64,000 bases of DNA from Mucilaginibacter celer (GTDB lineage: Bacteria; Bacteroidota; Bacteroidia; Sphingobacteriales; Sphingobacteriaceae): positions 1,984,001-2,048,000 of the forward strand of contig NZ_CP032869.1 of NCBI RefSeq assembly GCF_003576455.2. The letters are read 5' to 3'. This document shows, piece after piece, positions 54,156 through 62,378 of the stretch (its first letter is position 1; each line of letters begins with the position of its first letter). The notes beneath the pieces were generated by a model. The model saw nothing but the letters and a program-made list of their open reading frames with translations, did not search any database and was not told where the DNA came from. Made by a program: the position numbers and the translations under genes.

Positions 54156-54476
54156 ACAACGATTTAATTAATAGTTTGCATTTTAACGGCTAATTTGTTG
54201 AAAATGTTATATTAATTATCGCTATGATTAAAATAATGATAAAAGTGTAAAGCTTTAAAACAATTTTAAGGCTAAAAAATATTCCTAATAGTTGTACTAA
54301 TCAAATAGTTAGAGCTTGACTTAGTGTATCGAAAAAAAATTAAAAAAAAGTCAAAATAAGCCCTATCCGGGTTGAATTTACCAGAAAAAAGGACCGAAAA
54401 TTGGATAATCCAATTCGGAAAAGAAGGAAATGCAGCGTAGAATAGGCTGGAAATTCGTTACCGGCTCAAAGGTTCT
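54156..54476. other. Intergenic region
   Basis: A 321-nt AT-rich gap with presumably the promoter of the glycosidase-like gene. No dyad, ORF or RNA is recognised. Confidence 0.4.
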
Positions 54477-54836
54477 TTAAACTTGAGTGGTTTCTTTTTG
54501 CAACATTTCATTATACCTTTCGAGTAAATTGAGATATTTATTTTTCCAGTTTTGATGTTCATGCGCGTCAAACTGCGCTATGCCTTGTGCATCAGGTTCG
54601 GGTAGTTTATAAATAGTTTTAAAATCATTGCTTTCAAACAACTCCGGGAATTCCTGAGCGAAGTCGTGCTTTATAGCAAAGCCGATCTTTAAGATTACAT
54701 CGCTTCTTAATTTTTTTTGATTGAACCAGTTATAAATCGATCTTCTGTTAACGTTAGTGCATCGCGCTAAATCACTTATGCAGAAACCATTTTTCCTTAC
54801 TCTATATTCAACTATCTGACCGTAATGCTTTTCCAT
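54477..54836 (-). CDS. HTH protein with C-terminal coiled coil, paralogue A
   Basis: A 119-residue protein. HTH at residues ~12-45: FCISDLARCTNVNRRSIYNW then FNQKKLRSD. Then DFAQEFPELFE and a C-terminal helix (NKYLNLLERYNEMLQKE). It is strongly similar to the gene at 56441-56803. Likely DNA-binding regulator; target unknown. Confidence 0.75.
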   Translation of the reverse strand: MEKHYGQIVEYRVRKNGFCISDLARCTNVNRRSIYNWFNQKKLRSDVILKIGFAIKHDFAQEFPELFESNDFKTIYKLPEPDAQGIAQFDAHEHQNWKNKYLNLLERYNEMLQKETTQV

Positions 54837-55062
54837 GTAAAGTTCAATTAATCTTATTTAGTGGTGATAAAAAGCGACTCAGGCAGTTCGCTAACAAATT
54901 AATTTTGCTTTCCGTAAATATAAGCCACCGGATAAATATTTTATGGTAATAAATACGCTAAATAAATGATATAAATACTTTAAATCAGCAAAAGCTCACA
55001 ACAAACCTTATCTCTGATTTAATTAAGTAATTGGTAATAAATGTGTTAATTTGTTTGTTGTA

Positions 55063-55455
55063 CTACTCCACATCTTTAATTATATCTTCCATCGTTTTAA
55101 CCGATACAGGTTTGATAAGGTAAGATTTTATGAAATTATATTTGTGCGATCGTTTAATATCCCTCGGATCAATTGAGGAGCTAAGAATATAAACCGCTAA
55201 AGGACGTTTTAAATCATCATATACCAGGGCCAGCCGATTTAAAAACTCCCAGCCGTTTAAAATAGGCATATTCAGATCAAGAAATAGCAGTTGCGGTAAT
55301 ACAGCCTCTTCGCTTATATGTTTAATCAGAAAATCCAATACCTTTTTGCCGTCATCGGTATATAAAGTATCATTAAACCGCCCACTTTTGCCTAATATTT
55401 TTTTGATGATGAAAAGCTGGATCTTATCATCATCTAATACGATCACCCTACACAT
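55063..55455 (-). CDS. Single-domain response regulator
   Basis: A 130-residue receiver: VIVLDDDKIQLFIIKKIL, phospho-Asp in LLFLDLNMPILNGW, Ser/Thr in VYILSSSIDPRDIKRS and Lys in YLIKPVSVK. No output domain. Flanked by paralogous HTH genes with which it may act. Confidence 0.88.
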   Translation of the reverse strand: MCRVIVLDDDKIQLFIIKKILGKSGRFNDTLYTDDGKKVLDFLIKHISEEAVLPQLLFLDLNMPILNGWEFLNRLALVYDDLKRPLAVYILSSSIDPRDIKRSHKYNFIKSYLIKPVSVKTMEDIIKDVE

Positions 55456-55882
55456 GATTATAAAAATTAAAAGGGTTTTTCTTTAAGTCTGTTGTACACT
55501 ATAACAATAGCGTTTGCAAAAATTACCATAACCAGTGTTTCTATCATCTCGTCTCATTTTTTGCCGTTTAGCGGCCACTTTTAAAGTTTATTGCTTATCA
55601 AATATATAATGTAACACAATAAAATAATGGCATTATATTTCTCATAATCAGCACGATAAACTTCATTTATTTCCCGGTTCCTGACCGGCAGTGTATAAAC
55701 AGAACAATGCGCGACTGATACCAAAATATGCAGTTACGTGGCAAGGTTGCCTCCGGGTTTGTGTTGTGTTGCTCACCTGTTGCTCAGTAAATCAAAAATT
55801 TTCCCAACTTGATAAACACTTGCTGTTAAACCGGTTTAATGCCTCTGCATTCATTTACTTTTACTAAAAAAATGAGAGAAAT
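55456..55882. other. Divergent intergenic region
   Basis: A 427-nt AT-rich region between the minus-strand regulator and the plus-strand lipoprotein-like gene. No clear regulatory element or ORF is seen. Confidence 0.4.
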
Positions 55883-56332
55883 ATGAAAGAAATTAACTTA
55901 AAATCAGACAAGTACGCGTGTACATATAATGTAGGCGCAGGGCATCCAAAATCAACACGGATAGGGATAACGGCCGCGGTATTAATGCTGTTTACTTTGA
56001 TTACAGCATCAGGTTGCCGCAAATTGCAAACTGTTCAAAAAGATAGCGAGAGCAATTACGGCTATGGTAAACTGACGGTGCAGTGCGAAAGCAAGTGCCA
56101 TATATCATTTGGAACTGCAGATAGAATGAACGTTTATGATGTAGACGCAAATACCGGAGTTTATTACATAAGATATCAAACTAAATACCAGCTTGATATA
56201 TCTATCACGCCGACGGATGTAGATCAAAATATTATTATGAATGTTTACAGCAGAGAGGAAAAACAGATTTTTCATAACGCGGCCAAACGAAAGCTAAATG
56301 ATGTATGGGAATCAAAAATATTGATCCCGTAA
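55883..56332 (+). CDS. Putative membrane-anchored/lipoprotein of unknown function
   Basis: A 149-residue protein. A 24-residue charged N-terminus precedes a hydrophobic helix (IGITAAVLMLFTLITASGC) ending in a lipobox-like SGC, so the true start may be downstream or the protein may be a lipoprotein with a long leader. The rest is beta-rich (GKLTVQCESKCHISFGTADR) without a recognised family. A terminator follows. Confidence 0.55.
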   Translation: MKEINLKSDKYACTYNVGAGHPKSTRIGITAAVLMLFTLITASGCRKLQTVQKDSESNYGYGKLTVQCESKCHISFGTADRMNVYDVDANTGVYYIRYQTKYQLDISITPTDVDQNIIMNVYSREEKQIFHNAAKRKLNDVWESKILIP

Positions 56333-56360
56333 AAAGTATCGGAATCTTATGATTTATAGC

Positions 56361-56392
56361 AGCAGCAGTCATTGTTCGACTGCTGCTTTTTT
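56361..56392 (+). terminator. Rho-independent terminator
   Basis: AGCAGCAGTC (56361-56370) pairs with GACTGCTGCT (56378-56387) around ATTGTTC, followed by a T run. Confidence 0.85.
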
Positions 56393-56440
56393 CATATCTG
56401 GTTTGTTAGGGATAGCAAAAGTTGCTGTGGAAATAACGGC

Positions 56441-56803
56441 TTATCGCTCTTTTTCGATTTTACTGGTTAATAGTGAATTGTACTTTTCAAGCAATTCAAT
56501 GTATTTATCTTTTAAAGCTGCTGTATTAGGTGCTTCCCAAAAAAACAGGTCGTCATGATTGTCGTTAATTTTTACTTTATTGAAATCACTTGGCCTGAAT
56601 AATTCCGGAAACTCAACCGAGAAATCATGATCTATAATTATGCCTATACGCTTTATCACATCCTGCTTCAAATATTTTTGATTGAACCAGTTATACACCG
56701 AACGTCTGTTCATATCTGTAAGGCGCGCCAGTTCACTTATGCTGAACTGCTTTTTGCGTACTACCAGCTCTACAATTTGGCCGTAATGCTTATCCATAAA
56801 CAC
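56441..56803 (-). CDS. HTH protein with C-terminal coiled coil, paralogue B
   Basis: A 120-residue homologue of 54477-54836: KHYGQIVELVVRKKQFSISE, RLTDMNRRSVYNWFNQKYLK, DFSVEFPELF and C-terminal helix LKDKYIELLEKYNSLL. It lies 76 nt downstream of UpxY on the same strand. Probable regulator. Confidence 0.78.
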   Translation of the reverse strand: MFMDKHYGQIVELVVRKKQFSISELARLTDMNRRSVYNWFNQKYLKQDVIKRIGIIIDHDFSVEFPELFRPSDFNKVKINDNHDDLFFWEAPNTAALKDKYIELLEKYNSLLTSKIEKER

Positions 56804-56879
56804 AAGTGTTGTTCAAGTTCATAGTTTTTTTAATAGCCCTTTGCCAATCTACCTGCTACCTTATTGAACCTTTTTTGGG

Positions 56880-57392
56880 TTACTCAGCCAGGCAAATCCG
56901 GGAATGATCAGTTTTAATTGTTAAAGCACAATTGATGTTTTTTATAACCATAACTACAGACTGCCCCTTCACGCTGATAATTTCACCCATTTTATTAATT
57001 AACGGCCCGTTAACCACAGTTACATGGTCTCCGATATTAACACCGGTTAACGAGATTGTTTTAACATCAGGATAATGTTTAGTTATCATACGAATGCGTT
57101 CAATTTCCGCATCCTGGATAACAGCAGGCTTTCCGCAATAAGTAATAAAATTTACCGCTCCGGATGTTTGTATAATTTTACTTTGTTCGTGTGTTTTAAT
57201 GCGCACAAACAAGTAAGACGGGAATAGAGGGATGTCGACCAGCTTAGCTCTGTCAACCCATTGCCGCCTCGTTTTAACCAGCGGACAGAATGATTCGATG
57301 TTCTGTTCTTTTAACAACCTGTCAACCTTTTTTTCCCACCTGGACCGCGTGTAAAGAACCAGCCAGTTTTTGTTTTCTTTTTGTGTTATCAT
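56880..57392 (-). CDS. UpxY/NusG-like transcription antiterminator
   Basis: A 170-residue NusG-family protein. NGN domain (WLVLYTRSRWEKKVDRLL; FPSYLFVRIKTHEQSKI) and a C-terminal KOW (GDHVTVVNGPLINKMGEI). UpxY proteins load on polymerase early and promote elongation of capsule/polysaccharide operons in Bacteroidota. No polysaccharide operon follows it on its strand, so its target is unclear. Confidence 0.85.
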   Translation of the reverse strand: MITQKENKNWLVLYTRSRWEKKVDRLLKEQNIESFCPLVKTRRQWVDRAKLVDIPLFPSYLFVRIKTHEQSKIIQTSGAVNFITYCGKPAVIQDAEIERIRMITKHYPDVKTISLTGVNIGDHVTVVNGPLINKMGEIISVKGQSVVMVIKNINCALTIKTDHSRICLAE

Positions 57393-57848
57393 AAATAGTT
57401 GGTCGGATTACTTTTAAATTGATCGTTAACCTGTATTACATTTTGAGAAATTTTACTTCTTCCGAAGTTAAGTCATAACAGCAATAGTATTATACTATGT
57501 GGCGAGTTGTGTAGCATGTTGTGAATGTGACGTGTTGGCACTGTATAAATTTCTCATTTTACGGCCATGCCGGGCCTGCAACATCGCGCGGTAGTTCTGA
57601 TGAACCAATACCGGCATACACACTTGTATACAATTCACATCACAAGTAACTTACAATCAAAGCTTTCACATAATAAAATAATTAAAATTGCGGCAAGTAT
57701 ATCGGTGATTGAATTGCCCGCATTGTTGTGAGTGAAAGAGCGTAGCTATGTGGAGTTATATCATAAGTCGGATAACGCGCTTAGATATAAATGTAGTTGA
57801 TATGTAAGAGTTAAATAGGGTAGTAGTCACTTTTGTTAATTTGATTTT
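57393..57848. other. Divergent leader with small palindrome
   Basis: A 456-nt AT-rich region between UpxY and the giant exported protein. ATAGTAT/ATACTAT around one central T (57484-57498) forms a perfect 15-nt dyad that may be an operator. No -7 consensus with correct spacing was found. Confidence 0.4.
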
Positions 57849-60800
57849 ATGCATAAATACTTACTTGTAACAGGGGTTGTAATAGGGTTTTGCTTATCAG
57901 CATTTACATGCAGGGGGGATGAAAACAAAATAAGAATCGTTTCTCAAATTACTGATACCTGTAACCATGTAAGTACTTTACCATGTAATGCTTTAGCAGT
58001 AACATTGCCGTTTAACTTAACGTTTAATTCGCCAGTACCGGGAAGCATTAATGATAAAACGGGCGGCGGTACCGGTTTTACAACGGTAAACAATTATTCG
58101 GGCACGAGATTACCTGCCGACGGCATACCCTCCAACCTGGCGGTGCCCGGTTATGAGGCATCAAAAATAGCTTTAAGTAACGGGCGTATCCAAATAACTA
58201 CCAATAAGGGGATTGATTACCAGGGCAATAACAATCAGCTTAACGTGTTAGGGGTAAAAATTACAAGGTTTGGTAAACTACAGATTGATGTTAAGGTGAT
58301 CAATCCTTACAATGGCACCTCATCTCAGCAAGCCGGTATCTGGTATGGCCTTAACGATAAAACTTTTATCAAGTTGGATATTAACGGCAACAAGGTAGAA
58401 CTGCGAAAAGAGTTAAACGATATAACCAGTGCGGCCGCGGGCAATGCTAATCCTGATCAGCGGGTTACCGGCACAATCAGCGGCCTTAACACTAAAACAG
58501 TTACCTTAAGATTGATAATTGATTCTGCGGCCCATACAGCCGAAGGTTTTTATTCAAGGGATGGTATTCAGTTTATCAGCACGGGTGCAAGCTATACCAC
58601 AAAATATCTTAATATCTCTGGTATGGGTTTAACAGGGAATGAAACCTACGCCGGGATTTTTGCCAGTCATCGTAACGCAACAGCTCCTGTTACTTACAGC
58701 TTTGACGATTTCAACATCGCCGATTTGGTGCCCGCGTTTAAGGCGCTTGCCTTTTCACAAAAAACATTAAGCTTTACCGCGCTGAAAGGCGCGGCGGTGA
58801 TAGCTCAGCAAGTTATTGTTATTCCTAACCAGGGCCATCCGGTGGTATCCTTAAGTAATTCGAATGCCAATTGGCTAACTTTACCTTCTGCCGCTAATGA
58901 TACTTTGGTTTTTAACCAGGACGCAATCAATACTACCATTTCAGCAGGTAATTATCAATCTGTTATTGTTTCCTCAGCACCTGGTTACCGGTCTGATACA
59001 TTGCTTGTCAATTTAACTGTTATAGACGCGCTTCAGCCAGCCATAGTTAAAATTAACTTTCAGGACGCGCAAACAGTTCCGCCACCGGGATACATCAGGG
59101 ATTTCGGTCAGGTCTATGGTATGCACAGCGGGCTCAATCAAATGAGCGGTTACGAGTTTGGCTGGAAAAAAAGAAGTGACGGAACTGTACTGAACCTTAC
59201 AGCCAATGGTCGCAATCGCAGTGTGCCCGAAGATTTATTACTGGCCACATTTATGCACATGCAGGCCAATAACATAAGCGGTTCGTTTACGGGCCTAAAA
59301 ACGGAGGGATACTGGGAGATGAAGGTGCCTAACGGCACATATGACGTAACAGCATCGGTTGGTGACGGTACAGTAGGTACTGCGCCCGAAGCTCACTCTA
59401 TAAACATAGAAGGCGTAAACGCAATTAACCGGTTTGTACCCAGCGGTAAGCAAGGGAGTATCGGCCGGTTTAAAGCGGCCACACAACGTATCTCTGTAAA
59501 TGATGAACATTTAACCATTAATGCCGATGGGGGTACCAACACCAAGATCAATTTTGCGGGCATCGAGCCGGTGTCACTTAGCGCTTATTTATATTGGTCA
59601 AACCCGGGCCGGAATTTAATTATTAAAAAAGGAACTGCTGCTACCGCCTCGTTTACAAACGTTTTAGGCAGTTCAAATAATCTTGCTTCCTCCTATAGCC
59701 TTGGCGTAAGTTATGCAGCGGGCGCAAGTGGATGGCTAAATTTTACAACTTTAAAAACAGGGGCACAACCTTTGGTTTCGTTTGATTATTCGGCAGCAAA
59801 AAGCCTGCCTGTTGGTACGTACAATGCTGTTATAACGGCAACGTCCCAAAGATATACCAGCGCGTCATTCCCGGTGCAGATCAATGTTGTTGATACTTTG
59901 CGGCCGTATGTTATATCCTCAACCCCGGCCAACGACGAACGCAAGGTAAGCCTGGCAACAGTAAGTTTTGCCGCCAATAATTTGCATGTTCCTGCAGTTG
60001 CCGGCTATCAGGGAGGTGTTGATAACAGTACTATAACTAACACAAGTGTTAAATTGCTGCAACAGGCCGACACTTCATTCACGCCGGTAACAGGCGTAGT
60101 GCAAGGTACAGGCGGGGGCGATGCTATCAGTTTTTCGCCATCATCGGCGTTGCTGCCCAATACCACTTATAAATTTGTGGTAACAGCTAATGTAAAATCG
60201 TACAGCGGCGCTGCATTTAACCCCTACGAAGCCACCTTTACTACCGACGCGGCAAAAATCGACTCAGCAAATATACTTAACGCGCAGTTTGTTAAAGTTG
60301 CCGTCGCCGGCACCCAGGGAAAAAAATATTGTTCTTTAACCATCGGCCCTGATGGAAATTTGTACGCTTTACGGCTTGACGGCGTAATTGAACGCTTTTC
60401 CATCAATCATACTGATGGCACGCTCACGCTGAATAAAACTATCCGGACGCTGGTAAATAAATATGGTAACCGATCGGCTATCGGTATCACTTTTGACCCG
60501 ATGTCGACCGCCGCGAACCCGGTAGCCTGGGTATCGCATTCGTCGGCAGGGCTTACTACTGCACCGGCGTTTGATGGTAACATATCACGCTTAGAGGGCG
60601 ACAGCCTGCAAACAGAACAGCTCATAATTACCAAGCTGCCACGTTCAACCCGCGACCATATGGTTAACAGCCTGGCCTTCGGGCCCGATCATGCTTTATA
60701 CATTTGCCAGGGCAGCAACAGTTCGGCCGGGTTATATGATAGCGATTGGCAACGAAACGAAAGCCTGCTGTCGGGAGCAGTTTTGCGTCTTGATCTGGTA

Positions 60801-62300
60801 AAACTCGGCGGTTTAACCCTGCCCTTAAATGTGCAAACCACCACAAGCCAGGCACTGATAAACAATGCCCCCGCTGTTTCGGCAACCATGAGCGACGGCA
60901 CTTATAACCCATACGGAAGCTTATCGCCTTTAACTATTTATGCCTCCGGGGTACGTAATGCGTATGATCTGGTGTGGCATAGCAATGGCCAGCTTTACCT
61001 GCCCGCTAACGGTTCGGGTGGCGGAGGTAATTCGCCTGCATCTGTTAATGGAACGCGCCGGCCCAACGGCACATTTTACAACGGGCCTGCTGTGCCGGCA
61101 ACTACAGGTGTACAGGTTCAGGATGACTGGCTTTTTCGTGTAAACCCTGATTTTGCTGTCGGTTACTATGGCCACCCCAATCCCTTAAGGGGCGAATACG
61201 TGATTAACAGGGGCTATGCCGACAATCCATTATATTCCCCGGCAGTTGTACCCGATAGCAACTACAGGGCGGCATACAATTTTGGCCTTAATAATTCGCC
61301 TGATGGTGCTATCGAATATAAAAGCAATACTTTTAATGGCGCGCTTAAAGGTCGTTTGCTGGTATGCCGTTTTAGCGGTGGCGGCGACATTATTGTGATG
61401 CAGCCGGGATCGATAACCAAAACAAGCTATACCGGTAATAATGATCATATTTATGATGTAGTAAAAGTAAACACCGGATCGTCCAACAGCGGACTGGTTG
61501 GCATGTCGGGCTTTGCCAATCCACTTGACCTGGTTGAGGATACGCTGAGTGGAAACCTTTATGTGATTGAATATAACTGGAATGATAATCCCAACCTTAC
61601 GGCTCAGATCACTTTACTCCGGGCATCGGCAAACGCGCAGCCTCAGCCTATGCTAACACTCTCTGCGGTCCCATTGCCAAAGGTTAATGCTTATACAGAC
61701 CAGGTTTATGAAGTTACATTGAGCAACAGGGGCGATGGCGTATCAAATGTAAATGACATCGGCCTCACAGGTGCCGATGCCTCCCGGTTTAAGATAAGCG
61801 GTATCCCCATGCCCGATAACACGCATCCTTTAACACTAAAAAAGAATGGCGCGTTATCATTCAAAGTTTCATCTCCATCAACGCTAAACGGTAGCTTTAA
61901 AACACATTTGCGGGTAACCAGCCGGGAAGATACCACTAAGGAAGTGTTGATAGAAAACCAGGTCCGCGTAGATACATCTCCGGGCAAAAAGGATTATGAG
62001 TTGGAAGCTGATCAGCGTAATGCCGATTCACATACGTTACAGGTATATCCCAACCCCAACACCGATGGACGGATTTATGTAAGGCTGCGGAATTTTAAGC
62101 CCCGCGAGGCGTTTTCGCTTTATTTGTACAGCATACAAGGGGCGAGCATTGAAACCATCAGGACCATAGTCAATGAAGCCGGCGAGTTTAATACCGCGTT
62201 TAAAAGCCTCTCCACAACTTATAATAAATTTTATTTGGTTAGGGTAGAGTACCTGTCCGGCTACAAATACGCCAAGGTATTTGTAGGCAGCGGGTACTGA
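57849..62300 (+). CDS. Giant exported multidomain protein with sugar-dehydrogenase-like propeller and T9SS tail
   Basis: A 1483-residue secreted protein. Order: signal peptide (LLVTGVVIGFCLSAF); LamG-like region ~45-290; BACON-like ~300-395; malectin-like ~400-580 (VKINFQDAQTVPPPGYIRDF); second BACON-like ~580-690; Ig-like ~690-805; glucose/sorbosone dehydrogenase-like beta-propeller ~815-1270 (LTIGPDGNLYALRLDG); CHU-type Ig ~1290-1390; T9SS C-terminal sorting domain from ~1400 (LQVYPNPNTDGRIYVRLRNF). Likely cell-surface carbohydrate-binding or oxidising protein. Its N-terminal region is duplicated in the next gene. Confidence 0.85.
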   Translation: MHKYLLVTGVVIGFCLSAFTCRGDENKIRIVSQITDTCNHVSTLPCNALAVTLPFNLTFNSPVPGSINDKTGGGTGFTTVNNYSGTRLPADGIPSNLAVPGYEASKIALSNGRIQITTNKGIDYQGNNNQLNVLGVKITRFGKLQIDVKVINPYNGTSSQQAGIWYGLNDKTFIKLDINGNKVELRKELNDITSAAAGNANPDQRVTGTISGLNTKTVTLRLIIDSAAHTAEGFYSRDGIQFISTGASYTTKYLNISGMGLTGNETYAGIFASHRNATAPVTYSFDDFNIADLVPAFKALAFSQKTLSFTALKGAAVIAQQVIVIPNQGHPVVSLSNSNANWLTLPSAANDTLVFNQDAINTTISAGNYQSVIVSSAPGYRSDTLLVNLTVIDALQPAIVKINFQDAQTVPPPGYIRDFGQVYGMHSGLNQMSGYEFGWKKRSDGTVLNLTANGRNRSVPEDLLLATFMHMQANNISGSFTGLKTEGYWEMKVPNGTYDVTASVGDGTVGTAPEAHSINIEGVNAINRFVPSGKQGSIGRFKAATQRISVNDEHLTINADGGTNTKINFAGIEPVSLSAYLYWSNPGRNLIIKKGTAATASFTNVLGSSNNLASSYSLGVSYAAGASGWLNFTTLKTGAQPLVSFDYSAAKSLPVGTYNAVITATSQRYTSASFPVQINVVDTLRPYVISSTPANDERKVSLATVSFAANNLHVPAVAGYQGGVDNSTITNTSVKLLQQADTSFTPVTGVVQGTGGGDAISFSPSSALLPNTTYKFVVTANVKSYSGAAFNPYEATFTTDAAKIDSANILNAQFVKVAVAGTQGKKYCSLTIGPDGNLYALRLDGVIERFSINHTDGTLTLNKTIRTLVNKYGNRSAIGITFDPMSTAANPVAWVSHSSAGLTTAPAFDGNISRLEGDSLQTEQLIITKLPRSTRDHMVNSLAFGPDHALYICQGSNSSAGLYDSDWQRNESLLSGAVLRLDLVKLGGLTLPLNVQTTTSQALINNAPAVSATMSDGTYNPYGSLSPLTIYASGVRNAYDLVWHSNGQLYLPANGSGGGGNSPASVNGTRRPNGTFYNGPAVPATTGVQVQDDWLFRVNPDFAVGYYGHPNPLRGEYVINRGYADNPLYSPAVVPDSNYRAAYNFGLNNSPDGAIEYKSNTFNGALKGRLLVCRFSGGGDIIVMQPGSITKTSYTGNNDHIYDVVKVNTGSSNSGLVGMSGFANPLDLVEDTLSGNLYVIEYNWNDNPNLTAQITLLRASANAQPQPMLTLSAVPLPKVNAYTDQVYEVTLSNRGDGVSNVNDIGLTGADASRFKISGIPMPDNTHPLTLKKNGALSFKVSSPSTLNGSFKTHLRVTSREDTTKEVLIENQVRVDTSPGKKDYELEADQRNADSHTLQVYPNPNTDGRIYVRLRNFKPREAFSLYLYSIQGASIETIRTIVNEAGEFNTAFKSLSTTYNKFYLVRVEYLSGYKYAKVFVGSGY

Positions 62301-62378
62301 TGCCACATATTATCCCTTGCAGGTGATGCATAATGTCGCCCATTTTTCATTCTATTTAAACAACATCAACATCACATT

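Noticed and set aside
57481..57500. Palindrome 57484-57498 as a phage or tyrosine-recombinase core
   Set aside because: No integrase or mobile gene is near; the dyad is short and AT-rich and could be random.
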